Positions 54,671-62,727 of a DNA stretch of 64,000 bases are shown here, one piece after another (positions within the stretch are counted from its first letter, which is position 1; each line of letters opens with the position of its first letter). Source of the stretch: Sphingomonas ginkgonis (GTDB lineage Bacteria > Pseudomonadota > Alphaproteobacteria > Sphingomonadales > Sphingomonadaceae). The position numbers were made by a program, and so were the translations under genes. A model generated the notes under the pieces. The model worked only from the letters and a program-made list of their open reading frames with translations. It was not told the origin of the DNA and did not search any database. The stretch spans positions 2,164,501 through 2,228,500 of the forward strand of contig NZ_RWJF01000001.1 in the NCBI RefSeq assembly GCF_003970925.1. Reading direction: 5' to 3'.

Positions 54671-55079
54671 TGCTTCCTCTCGACTCTGGTGGGGAGTCAA
54701 GGATCGCTCTGCGCGCGACGGTCGACATTAACCTATTTATACTCACGTTAAAATTAATGCTGGTCGCATGCTGCCGGTTTGCTTGCACTTCGCTTGAGTT
54801 GGAGACCGGATGATTGTTCAGGGAATGAGCTATTGTTCGCTTAACTGTCGAAACATTCCTTTCCAAGGGGGTTAGGAGTATTTTCTAAGGGTAGCAGAGA
54901 GGTAAGCACGTGGCGTCGCAACAGCGCGCGGTCTCGCCTTCGCATCAATGCCCTTGCGATCCTGACGCGCATTTCCTCGGGACCGATCTCCACCCTCTTG
55001 CCGAGCGCCAGCCGCGATGCCGCGGGAAACCGTGCTCCAACGACAGTAGGAACCGATCATCCGCGTCTACTCGGGAGGG
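54671..55079. other. Regulatory region upstream of the Fap-like operon
   Basis: 409 bp, including an AT-rich stretch (54725-54870) that is unlike the surrounding GC-rich DNA. A TATAAAT box on the minus strand (54735-54741) could be a -10 element; no clear -35 is present. A small dyad GACTC...GAGTC lies just before the ribosome site of the fibre gene. No convincing gene is seen. Confidence 0.5.
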
Positions 55080-56381
55080 TCAGCTGCTCGATTGGTCGTC
55101 GGCCGCGCGCAGCTGCGCCTGGCCTTCGTTGAGCTCCCGTGCGCGGTCCTTCTGTTCCTGTGCGTGAAGCGTATCGGAGCGATTGGGCATCAGCACCGGG
55201 ACCGTCAGGCAGATGCTCTGGGTGGGGAGCACGTCCCTCCAGTCCGCGATCAGCTGCTTGTAAGCGGTGCCTACGGGGCGGATGTTGCGATCGAGATCGA
55301 ACAGCCCGACCGGGCTCACACGGTTGTTCTTTTCGCGGAGTGCCGTATCCCAATCCATCTGGTCGGTCAGCGAAAACCAGGTAAAGCCGACGATCGGCAC
55401 GCCATCGTTGCGGACTCGCAGCACGTTGGCCCATTCCTTCCAGAGCCAGTCGACCGCCTCCGTCCCGCGCGGACCCTGCGCGATGTTCGTCTCGGTATGC
55501 ATGACCGGGAGGTGATAGCGGTGATGATATTGGTGGGTGATGCCGTCGTAGCCCAGCACCTCCCCCGCGGGGCAGGTCACGCCATTTGACGAGACCCGGT
55601 GCTCGTTGGTGACGTAGTAGTCGTTCCCCATGATGCAGTGCTGCTTGAGGTGATTGGCCGGGAAGAAGTCATATTCCTCCCGCGTCATGCCGTTATCGAG
55701 CAGATACTGGTACATCGACGAATCCACCCGGCGCCCGTAATTGAGGTCGAGCGAGAGGAAGCGCATTTCATTGAGATGCTCGGCTGCCGCGATCGCCGCC
55801 GGGTTCTCGGCGTGGAAATATTCGCTCGATTCGCTCTGGACGAAGATGGCGTCGGGGCGGACATCGAGGATCGCCTGCATCGCAAGCACGTTCGCCTTGA
55901 CGATGTGCTTGAGCGCGGTGACGAACCCCTGGTCGCTCGACAGCTGCTCGTTCCACCAGCCGTACTTGGCGGAGAACATGGCGCAAATATACATTTCGTT
56001 GATAGGCGTATAGAGTTGTACCCAAACGAACCTCTTGGCGAATTCGCGAGCATAGACCGCGAACAGGGCAGGAAAATCCGGGTTCTGGAAGTTGCCGAGC
56101 CAGTCGGGCAATCCGAAGTGGCAAAGATCGACAATCGGAACGATGTTCCTTCGCTTCAGGTCGGCAAACGTCTCGTCGGCGAAGCTCCAGTCGAACCGTT
56201 CCGCCGCTGCCCAGCTAGTGTGGATCGGCGGTCCGTAGCGTAGGAATTGGAGCCCGAGATCGTCGACCAGCTCGAAATCCTCGCGCCAGCGGGCATAGTG
56301 CCCGCAACTCTCCATCTGATCGACCCGCGTCCTGCCTCCGTCGATCGTGGGGACGCTGTTCTCGATCCCGGTGCAGAACAT
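55080..56381 (-). CDS. Glycoside hydrolase family 1-like enzyme
   Basis: 433 residues. The GH1-type fold shows FADLKRRNIVPIVDLCHFGLPDWL, TPINEMYICAMF with acid/base Glu129, and MHTETNI with nucleophile Glu297. These motifs are variant (normally T-N-E-P and I-T-E-N-G), so this is an atypical subfamily. Substrate is unknown. No signal peptide. The C-terminus (about 395-433) is charged and Gln-rich. It lies alone within the IS-bounded block. Confidence 0.78.
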   Translation of the reverse strand: MFCTGIENSVPTIDGGRTRVDQMESCGHYARWREDFELVDDLGLQFLRYGPPIHTSWAAAERFDWSFADETFADLKRRNIVPIVDLCHFGLPDWLGNFQNPDFPALFAVYAREFAKRFVWVQLYTPINEMYICAMFSAKYGWWNEQLSSDQGFVTALKHIVKANVLAMQAILDVRPDAIFVQSESSEYFHAENPAAIAAAEHLNEMRFLSLDLNYGRRVDSSMYQYLLDNGMTREEYDFFPANHLKQHCIMGNDYYVTNEHRVSSNGVTCPAGEVLGYDGITHQYHHRYHLPVMHTETNIAQGPRGTEAVDWLWKEWANVLRVRNDGVPIVGFTWFSLTDQMDWDTALREKNNRVSPVGLFDLDRNIRPVGTAYKQLIADWRDVLPTQSICLTVPVLMPNRSDTLHAQEQKDRARELNEGQAQLRAADDQSSS

Positions 56382-56440
56382 GAATGTCGCGATGATTGCC
56401 TCCTACGCTTACTCCTGACCGCGCTCACGTGACCACGGCA

Positions 56441-56458
56441 GGCCCATGCTCATGGGCC
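56441..56458. promoter_or_regulatory. Perfect inverted repeat upstream of the GH1 gene
   Basis: GGCCCATG, 2-nt spacer, CATGGGCC: an 8+8 perfect dyad 60 nt before the GH1 start codon. It is suited to a dimeric repressor such as a LacI- or TetR-type operator. No regulator gene is adjacent. Confidence 0.4.
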
Positions 56459-56600
56459 CAGCCGCTCTCCTGGGCAAATGAACACTGAGGCATTGAGAAC
56501 CTCTTGGGGTCACGTCGAAGGGCAAGGGTGCGCTCGCACTAATCAGCGCGATGATCGCGACGTTCGTTCAGGCAAGGAGCCGAAAGAGGCTCCGCAGGAA

Positions 56601-56840
56601 GGTGTCAGACAAAAGCGAAAGCGCCTCTGTTGCGTGCAACTTGGTCTTTGATGGTCGGCCCTACCCCACTAGCCCCTGCCACTCGGCCAGGGCGGCCGAG
56701 CGGCGGAACTTGTAGTCGGATCGACTAACGAGGTGACGTTCGGCATTAAAGTGATTGTGGAGATTAGCGTGGACGGAAGCGAACTTCTGTAAGCTCTTCA
56801 TCTGCCGAAATCTGAGCATCACCCTTTCTCGTCGTCGGCT
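56601..56840 (-). mobile_element. IS6-family element remnant, copy 2
   Basis: It begins with the same GGTGTCAGACAAA terminus as copy 1 and encodes only the last 59 or so residues of the transposase (RRRERVMLRFRQMKS to AEWQGLVG), nearly identical to copy 1. Similarity stops sharply at about 56838. It has the same orientation as copy 1, 12 kb away. Confidence 0.82.
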
Positions 56841-57291
56841 AGTTATCGCCTGAATGGCCTCAACAAGCCACGCTTCCTGATTGATCGCAGGACGGGTCGC
56901 ATCAGCGTGCAAGGCACCGCCGGCTATTCTTTCCAGGGCTCGTGCGACCTGATCGGCAACAATCCTCGACGGTTCTGACAGCTTCGCCGGACGAACACTG
57001 GCCTGCACTGCCCACCCAGTTATCGCGCACGAGGCGCAGCGCGCGTTGGGCGGAACGGCTGGTTTCGTTCCAGGTGGTTACGGCCGCTAAGCCGGCGCCT
57101 ACGGTCGGTTCAAGGATGGTCACACCTTTGCAGCGCTATTCTCAGCCCATGTCGATTACCGCGCCTACTACGATCGGTAGGCTATTGCCCCACGGCCTTA
57201 CGCTCCTGCTCAGCTTATGAGTCTACAGCCTAACCAAACCGACTCGCCGCGGCCTTGGCTCTAAGCGCAGAAGACGCCAACTACTCCGGTC
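56841..57291. other. Intergenic DNA right of IS copy 2
   Basis: About 450 bp between the IS remnant and ctaG of the second oxidase operon. Only short frames without ribosome sites or recognisable families occur (for example minus 56902-57123). It probably holds decayed sequence from past recombination. The segment 56382-56600 on the other side also shows no gene apart from the dyad at 56441. Confidence 0.5.
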
Positions 57292-58218
57292 TCATTGCCA
57301 AAGGTCGGATCTCCTCTCAGCCTGGCGCCAGGCAGCAGATTGCGCGGCCGCCGAGAAAAACTTGCCCGTGTTTTTGTCCATCAAACGCCACATCGCGTGT
57401 GCGGTGCTGGCGAGATAAATCAGCCCGGCCGGGACCCACATCAGCATTCCGGCGATCTGCTGGTCGTCGAGCGCTCCGGCACCTTGGTAATGCAAGTAGA
57501 TCGGATTTGGCGCGAGGGTGATCAGCGCAGCCATCAGATTGCCCTGTACCCCCACGAGCGTGACCAAGAGGATCGCTGAGCCGGGGTCAAGACGGCGGTT
57601 GCCCACGGTTGATACCATTCGCCAGAAGATGGCGGCGCTGAAGAGAAAGGTGAGGTGTTCCAGCGTGTGCAGCGTCGGGCTTTCCAGCGCCGCGTCGTAG
57701 AGAGTGGGCGCGTGCCAGAGCCAAAGGCCGAGGGCGAAGGCCACACCCGCCAGCCAGGGCGCAACCTTGCTGTACCCGCCCCGCTTGACCCCCGGGACTG
57801 AGACCGCGGCCCGGCCGAGACGCCGCCGCCAGCGAAGCGGCCAGGCGAACAGCATGACGAGATGCGCGTTGGCGAGCGCCAAAAGAGGTGCTGCCACGAT
57901 CATGAGGAGGAGGTGCTGGCCCATATGCCAGGCGAAGCTGCTGTCCGCCCGAGCATCGAATGGCGACAGCAAAGCAACGATCAGGAGGGAGATAGCCGCG
58001 ATGTAGCTGCCGATCCGCCAGGCGGGCACGATTGCGTCGCGTGCTCGTCCCATGCGGCAAAGCCCGATGCCGTAGGTCAGGACCGACAGCGACAGGAGTG
58101 AGGTGACCAGCGGCTCGAACGTCCAGCCACCACCGTGGTGCTCGCCGCCGTGCGCCCAGGCGGGTGTCGTCAAGGCCAGCGTCGCCAGCGCGACAATCCT
58201 CAGCGAACCACGAGGCAC
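57292..58218 (-). CDS. ctaG: Caa3-type CtaG assembly factor, second copy
   Basis: 308 residues, longer than the first copy because of a signal-like N-terminus and a His-rich segment (AHGGEHHGGG) that may bind copper. Family motifs are GQHLLLMIVAAPLLAL, LWLWHAPTLY and DDQQIAGMLMWVPAGLIYL. The GTG start at 58218 overlaps the preceding gene by 19 bp. It is the last gene of the second oxidase operon. Confidence 0.88.
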   Translation of the reverse strand: MPRGSLRIVALATLALTTPAWAHGGEHHGGGWTFEPLVTSLLSLSVLTYGIGLCRMGRARDAIVPAWRIGSYIAAISLLIVALLSPFDARADSSFAWHMGQHLLLMIVAAPLLALANAHLVMLFAWPLRWRRRLGRAAVSVPGVKRGGYSKVAPWLAGVAFALGLWLWHAPTLYDAALESPTLHTLEHLTFLFSAAIFWRMVSTVGNRRLDPGSAILLVTLVGVQGNLMAALITLAPNPIYLHYQGAGALDDQQIAGMLMWVPAGLIYLASTAHAMWRLMDKNTGKFFSAAAQSAAWRQAERRSDLWQ

Positions 58219-58625
58219 TGCGAAAGCGTCAGAACAGAAGTCAGTCCGAGCACGACGGCGAGCAGCATGATACCACTCTCGGCGAAACCGCAGGCCGCGA
58301 TGAAACGTGTCCGCCCCTCGCCAGTGTCGAGGCTTTTCCGAGCCCCACCGCCACGCTCATGCCTGGTCGCCTGGAATGCGTGCCAAGCGAACCAGATTCC
58401 TGCGAGCGCGCCGGCGACGGCAATCGCGTTGATCCCGAACGTCCAAGGCCTTGGATCCCCGCCCAGGTCGCAGAGGTGCACGGTGACGATGTACGAACCC
58501 ACGATCTGCAAGAGGAACGATGTCGGCGCGAGGACCAGGCCGAGTACCAGCCGCCAACCGGCCACCCGGTGGCGGTCCGGCGCCGGATCCTGCAGCGCCT
58601 CGGTCAACCGGGCGAGGTCGCTCAT
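58200..58625 (-). CDS. CoxP-like small membrane protein, second copy
   Basis: 141 residues with three helices and the same layout as the 146-residue protein at 11167-11607 (FLLQIVGSYIVT..., central helix, GRTRFIAACGFAESGIMLLAVVLG). Its occurrence after subunit III in both operons indicates a conserved oxidase component or assembly factor. It overlaps subunit III by 4 bp. Confidence 0.65.
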   Translation of the reverse strand: MSDLARLTEALQDPAPDRHRVAGWRLVLGLVLAPTSFLLQIVGSYIVTVHLCDLGGDPRPWTFGINAIAVAGALAGIWFAWHAFQATRHERGGGARKSLDTGEGRTRFIAACGFAESGIMLLAVVLGLTSVLTLSQCLVVR

Positions 58626-59221
58626 GTGAGCCTCGGGCTCAGGTAGATGGTCGTGAACACGAACAGCCAGACGATGTCCACAAAGTGCCAGTAGAGCGTC
58701 GCAAGCGCTCGGTGCTGGACATGTGCGCCCTGCACGCGCCCGTCGAAAGTCCAGATGAACAGGACCAGCAAGGCGAAGAGGCCCACGACAACATGGACGA
58801 GGTGCGTGCCGGTCAGCATGAAGTAGATCGAGCTATAGCTGTTGTCAGGCAAAGCGAACGGCTTGGTCGACCATTCAAAGAGTTCCAGCGCGACAAAGGC
58901 GCCGCCCAGCAGCAAGGCAGCTCCAACGCCGAACAGTCCGCGCTCGCGATCCCCTCGGTTTGCAGCGCGCTTGCCCCATTCCAGCACGAAGCTGGAGCCG
59001 ACCAGCAATAGGGTCGCCGGAACCGCCAGCTTCAGGTCCGGCGGTCCGTTTGGCGGCCATGACCCTAAGCCCTGGCTCCCGAGGTAGGCGTACGCGAAAA
59101 TCAGATAGGCGAAGATGCTGCCTTCGGTCGCAATCAGGCACAGCATTCCCCACCAGGGCGTGCCTACCTGCCCACGCCCATGGATCGGCAGCGTGTCGTC
59201 GATCGTGCGGGCCTCAGGCAT
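58622..59221 (-). CDS. coxO: caa3-type oxidase subunit III, second copy
   Basis: 199 residues, five helices, with MLCLIATEGSIFAYLIFAYAYLG, THLVHVVVGLFALLVLFIW and LYWHFVDIVWLFVFTTIYLSPRLT. It is a paralog of the subunit at 11604-12215 at the same operon position. It overlaps subunit I by 8 bp. Confidence 0.9.
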   Translation of the reverse strand: MPEARTIDDTLPIHGRGQVGTPWWGMLCLIATEGSIFAYLIFAYAYLGSQGLGSWPPNGPPDLKLAVPATLLLVGSSFVLEWGKRAANRGDRERGLFGVGAALLLGGAFVALELFEWSTKPFALPDNSYSSIYFMLTGTHLVHVVVGLFALLVLFIWTFDGRVQGAHVQHRALATLYWHFVDIVWLFVFTTIYLSPRLT

Positions 59222-61169
59222 AAACGCGCACCCGCTCCTGGTCCTGCGGCTGCTTCGTGGGCTGGAACCACATCACCAGGACGATGGCGACGGCGGCTCC
59301 CGCAGTCGTCGAAAGCCAGTCGGATCGTACCAGCAGGCCGACAAAGAAAACGAATAGCGCCGCAGCCAACAGTCCCGGCAGCAGGCTGTCGCCCGGCATC
59401 TTCAGGATGACAGATGGTTGACCGTCGAGCGGCGTCACCGCCAGCGTCTCCTTGCCCTCGTCGAGCAGGAAGCCGCTGTCGAAGATCGTCCTCTCTTCGC
59501 TCTTTTTCAGATGGTCCTCCCAAAGCGGGTGCCTGCTGGCTAACAACGGAATGACGGCGAAGTTGAACGAGGGCGGGGGCGATGGAATGGACCACTCCAG
59601 GGTCGATCCCGCCCACGGGTCTGGGCCCGCCCGCGGGCCGGACGTCGCACTTTTGATCACGTTGATGAGGAACAGGAGGATGCCGATCGCGAGGATGAAT
59701 GCCCCTCCGGAGATGATCGCGTTCGGCAGGTCGAAGCCCATCCCCGCCGGGTAGGTCCAGACACGGCGCGGCATGCCGTAGAGGCCAAGGACGTGCATCG
59801 GGAAAAAGGCGAGATTGAAACCGACAAAGATGGTCCAGAACGACCAGTGCCCGAGACGTTCGCTCATCATCCGACCGGTCACCTTCGGGAACCAATGGTA
59901 GATTCCGCCGATCACCGGAAAGAGGTTGATGCCGAGGAGTACGTAGTGGAGGTGGGCGACGACGAAGTAAGTGTCGGTCAGCTGCCAATCGAGGGCAACG
60001 CTGGCGGTCATGACCCCTGACACCCCGCCGATAACGAACAGCATGATGAAGCCGGCGAAGAACAGGAAGGGCGTCGTGACCTGGACCCGCCCGGTGGCGA
60101 TAGTGCCGATCCAGGCGAATAGCGCGACGGTACTCGGAATGGCGATAACGAAGCTCGCTGCGGAGAAGAACGACAGCGCCAACGGCGGAGCGCCGACCGC
60201 GAACATGTGGTGAACCCAGACACCTAGGCCGACGACCATCGTCGCCACGGTGGCCATAGCGACCGGCGTGTAGCCGACCAACGGCCGGCGGCAATGGATC
60301 GGCAACGCATCCGACACGATGCCCATGGCCGGTAGGACAAGCGCATACACCCAGGGGTGCCCGAATAGCCAGAACAGGTGCTGCCACAACATCGGCTGTC
60401 CGCCACCGGAGACGTCGAAGAAGTGTGTGCCGGCGTTCCGATCCAGCCAGAGCAGAACGGAGGCCAAGCTTACCGCCGGGACCGCAAAGATGTTGGCGAC
60501 ACTAGCCGTGAGCGTTCCCCACACGAGGATCGGCAGCCGATTGACCGACATCCCGGGTGCCCGCATGCGCAGCAACGTGACGATGAAGTTAACCGATCCG
60601 ACAGTCGTCGAGATTCCGAAGAACGTCAGCCCCAGGGCGTAGATGTCGATGTTCATGCCGGGGTTCTGGTCACGCCCGGCTTGCGGCACATAGTTGAACC
60701 AGCCGCTATTCGGAGCCTGGCCGAACGGGAAGCTGATGTAGAGGAACAGGCCCGAAGCGAGGAAGATCCAGTAGCTCAGCGCATTGAGGCGCGGGTAGGC
60801 CATGTCCCGTGATCCGAGCATCAGCGGCCACAAATAGTTGGAGAAACCCGACAGCATTGGCAGCGAGTACAGGAAGATCATGGTGACGCCGTGCATCGAG
60901 AACAGCTGATTATACTGTTCCGGCGAGAGCACCGTCGCACCCGGCCGGGCAAGCTGGATCCGCATGATCAGCGCTTCGACGCCACCGATCAGCAGGAAGG
61001 CGAAGGCGGTGACGATGTAGCGGATGCCAATGGTCTTGTGGTCGACGGTCGAGAACCAGCCGCGCAAATCGGATCGCTCTCCCCAGATCGCATCGAGCTT
61101 TTGCACGATGTCGGGGGGTTGCGGCGACGCCGGCGGCGCGTCGGGTCTAGAAAGCGGCAAGGTCGCCAT
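59214..61169 (-). CDS. coxN: caa3-type oxidase subunit I, second copy, also lacking channel residues
   Basis: 651 residues. Heme and CuB ligands are kept: MHGVTM, His271 with Tyr275 in GHPWVY, VHHMF and AHLHYV. The D-channel Asp is in RDMAYPRLN. The usual D-channel Glu is Trp273 and the K-channel Lys is Ala349 (IPSTVALFAW), exactly as in the first copy. The C-terminal extension is also shared. Its start overlaps the subunit II stop by one base. Confidence 0.93.
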   Translation of the reverse strand: MATLPLSRPDAPPASPQPPDIVQKLDAIWGERSDLRGWFSTVDHKTIGIRYIVTAFAFLLIGGVEALIMRIQLARPGATVLSPEQYNQLFSMHGVTMIFLYSLPMLSGFSNYLWPLMLGSRDMAYPRLNALSYWIFLASGLFLYISFPFGQAPNSGWFNYVPQAGRDQNPGMNIDIYALGLTFFGISTTVGSVNFIVTLLRMRAPGMSVNRLPILVWGTLTASVANIFAVPAVSLASVLLWLDRNAGTHFFDVSGGGQPMLWQHLFWLFGHPWVYALVLPAMGIVSDALPIHCRRPLVGYTPVAMATVATMVVGLGVWVHHMFAVGAPPLALSFFSAASFVIAIPSTVALFAWIGTIATGRVQVTTPFLFFAGFIMLFVIGGVSGVMTASVALDWQLTDTYFVVAHLHYVLLGINLFPVIGGIYHWFPKVTGRMMSERLGHWSFWTIFVGFNLAFFPMHVLGLYGMPRRVWTYPAGMGFDLPNAIISGGAFILAIGILLFLINVIKSATSGPRAGPDPWAGSTLEWSIPSPPPSFNFAVIPLLASRHPLWEDHLKKSEERTIFDSGFLLDEGKETLAVTPLDGQPSVILKMPGDSLLPGLLAAALFVFFVGLLVRSDWLSTTAGAAVAIVLVMWFQPTKQPQDQERVRVYA

Positions 61170-62152
61170 TACTTCAATCCTGCGAGATAGGTGACGATCG
61201 CTTTCCGCTCGGTGTCGGACAGCGGAACCTGTGGCATGTACGATCCTGGCTTCACGCCTTGCGTGTCGTGCAGCCAGAGATCGAGAGCGGGTAGAGTCAT
61301 CGGCAATGTTCCAGCCGCTAGCGTCGGGCGACTGGCAACATGGGTCAGGTCAGGCCCGACGAGGCCGCCCGCGCTCGTTCCGCGAACCGCATGGCAGAGC
61401 CCGCAGCGGGCGGTGAACAGCGCCTGCTGCGCCGCAGCTGCGGCTGGTGCCAGGTTTCTTGCGTACCATTGCAGGAACGCTTCACGCGGAACTGCGCGGA
61501 CCGTGAACGCCATGCGGGCGTGCTCCAGCCCGCAGAACTCCATGCACTGGCCGCGGTAGATGCCGGGGGTGTCGGCTTGGAACCAGGTCGAGTTGGTGTG
61601 GCCCGGGATCATGTCCATCTTGCCAGCAAGCTTGGGCACCCAAAAACTGTGGATGACGTCGGCCGACATCAGCTTGAGTCGAACCGGCACGCCAACCGGG
61701 ATTACGATGTCATCTGCCGTCAGCAGGTCGCCGGCCGGCTCCGGCGTCCGATACCGAACCTCCCACCACCATCGGTGACCGGTGATCTCGAGCGTGACCG
61801 GAGACGATCCCTGCTGCTCTGCCACTGCACGGGTTGTGACCAGGGTCCACACCGCCATCGCGACAAAGATCGGAAAGGTCAGGCCGGTGCCCCACCAGAT
61901 CCAGGGCAGCCCGCCGCCATGTCCCTTGACACCATCGCCCTCCCGCTTCGCCTTGCGCCGACCATTCACGATTGCGGCCGCGAGCAGGAGGCCGGTCACC
62001 AACGAGCCGACCACCGCGATCAGCGTAAGCCCAACGGCAATCGACTGCAACGGACGCGCGGCGGGTCCGGCAGCCCCCTCGAGATAGCCGAGCGGGTGTG
62101 AGGCGCAACCCGACAGCAGCGCCAACGCGAGCGATAGGCCCGCGGCTCTCAT
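61169..62152 (-). CDS. coxM: caa3-type oxidase subunit II with cytochrome c, lipoprotein
   Basis: 327 residues: lipobox (ALLSGC, Cys16), two helices, CuA domain with His168, Cys203, Cys207, His211 and Met214 (CMEFCGLEHARM), then cytochrome c with CGLCH (250-254). Unlike the first copy it has a lipoprotein signal. It takes electrons from the adjacent cytochrome c. It overlaps the neighbours by 1 and 4 bp. Confidence 0.93.
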   Translation of the reverse strand: MRAAGLSLALALLSGCASHPLGYLEGAAGPAARPLQSIAVGLTLIAVVGSLVTGLLLAAAIVNGRRKAKREGDGVKGHGGGLPWIWWGTGLTFPIFVAMAVWTLVTTRAVAEQQGSSPVTLEITGHRWWWEVRYRTPEPAGDLLTADDIVIPVGVPVRLKLMSADVIHSFWVPKLAGKMDMIPGHTNSTWFQADTPGIYRGQCMEFCGLEHARMAFTVRAVPREAFLQWYARNLAPAAAAAQQALFTARCGLCHAVRGTSAGGLVGPDLTHVASRPTLAAGTLPMTLPALDLWLHDTQGVKPGSYMPQVPLSDTERKAIVTYLAGLK

Positions 62153-62727
62153 TGCCCTTCGATCGCGAAGCCACCGTCCGCGGTGCCGGGTGTCGCCTTG
62201 CTAGGCGACCGCGCGGCGAAGTCGCCCTGAAGATCGCGCTGGTATCCTTCAGGCGAAATGCCGCCGCCGAGCGACGAGACGTATGCAGTCAGCTGCCAGA
62301 GAGATCGCGGCGGCAGCGACCGCCCCCAGGCGGGCATGCCTTGCGGCCTTCCTTCGACCAGAGTCTTGTAAATGCGGACCGGCGTGCCGCCGTAGCGCCA
62401 ATAGCCATCGTTCAGCGCCGGCCCCATGCCGCCCTCTCCCTTGAAGCCGTGGCAGTAGGCGCAATTCATCCGCGTATAGAGCTTACGGCCTGCCGCGATC
62501 GCCGACGGATCGTCGCCGAGCGGGTTCACCATGGCTTCGGGGTAGGTGACACTACGGCCACCGGCCACGTCGCCAAGCGGCACGCCGGCGGCCTCCGGAT
62601 CAGCGCCGACCGTGCGGGCGATCCGCTGCTGGATTCCTTGCTGGCGCGAACTGATCGCCCAAGCAGAGGCGACCGCTCCGATCAGCGCCGCACCCGCCGC
62701 GATCAGCGCCACACCCCCAGCCTTCAT
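62149..62727 (-). CDS. Membrane-anchored cytochrome c of the alcohol-oxidase operon
   Basis: 192 residues with an N-terminal anchor (VALIAAGAALIGAVASAWA) and a cytochrome c domain with CAYCH (89-93) and likely distal Met131 (GMPAWG). It lies between the PQQ dehydrogenase and the oxidase subunit II, with ATGA overlaps on both sides. The expected role is to carry electrons from PQQ to the CuA/cytochrome c domain. Confidence 0.9.
   Translation of the reverse strand: MKAGGVALIAAGAALIGAVASAWAISSRQQGIQQRIARTVGADPEAAGVPLGDVAGGRSVTYPEAMVNPLGDDPSAIAAGRKLYTRMNCAYCHGFKGEGGMGPALNDGYWRYGGTPVRIYKTLVEGRPQGMPAWGRSLPPRSLWQLTAYVSSLGGGISPEGYQRDLQGDFAARSPSKATPGTADGGFAIEGQ

Noticed and set aside
54872..55060. 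62-residue minus-strand ORF before the amyloid operon
   Set aside because: No ribosome site; Arg/Ala-rich sequence without features.
55599..56243. 214-residue plus-strand frame
   Set aside because: Antisense to the GH1 gene, without start signal or domain.
56902..57123. Small minus-strand ORF near IS copy 2
   Set aside because: No ribosome site or family, in decayed DNA; cannot be supported as a gene.
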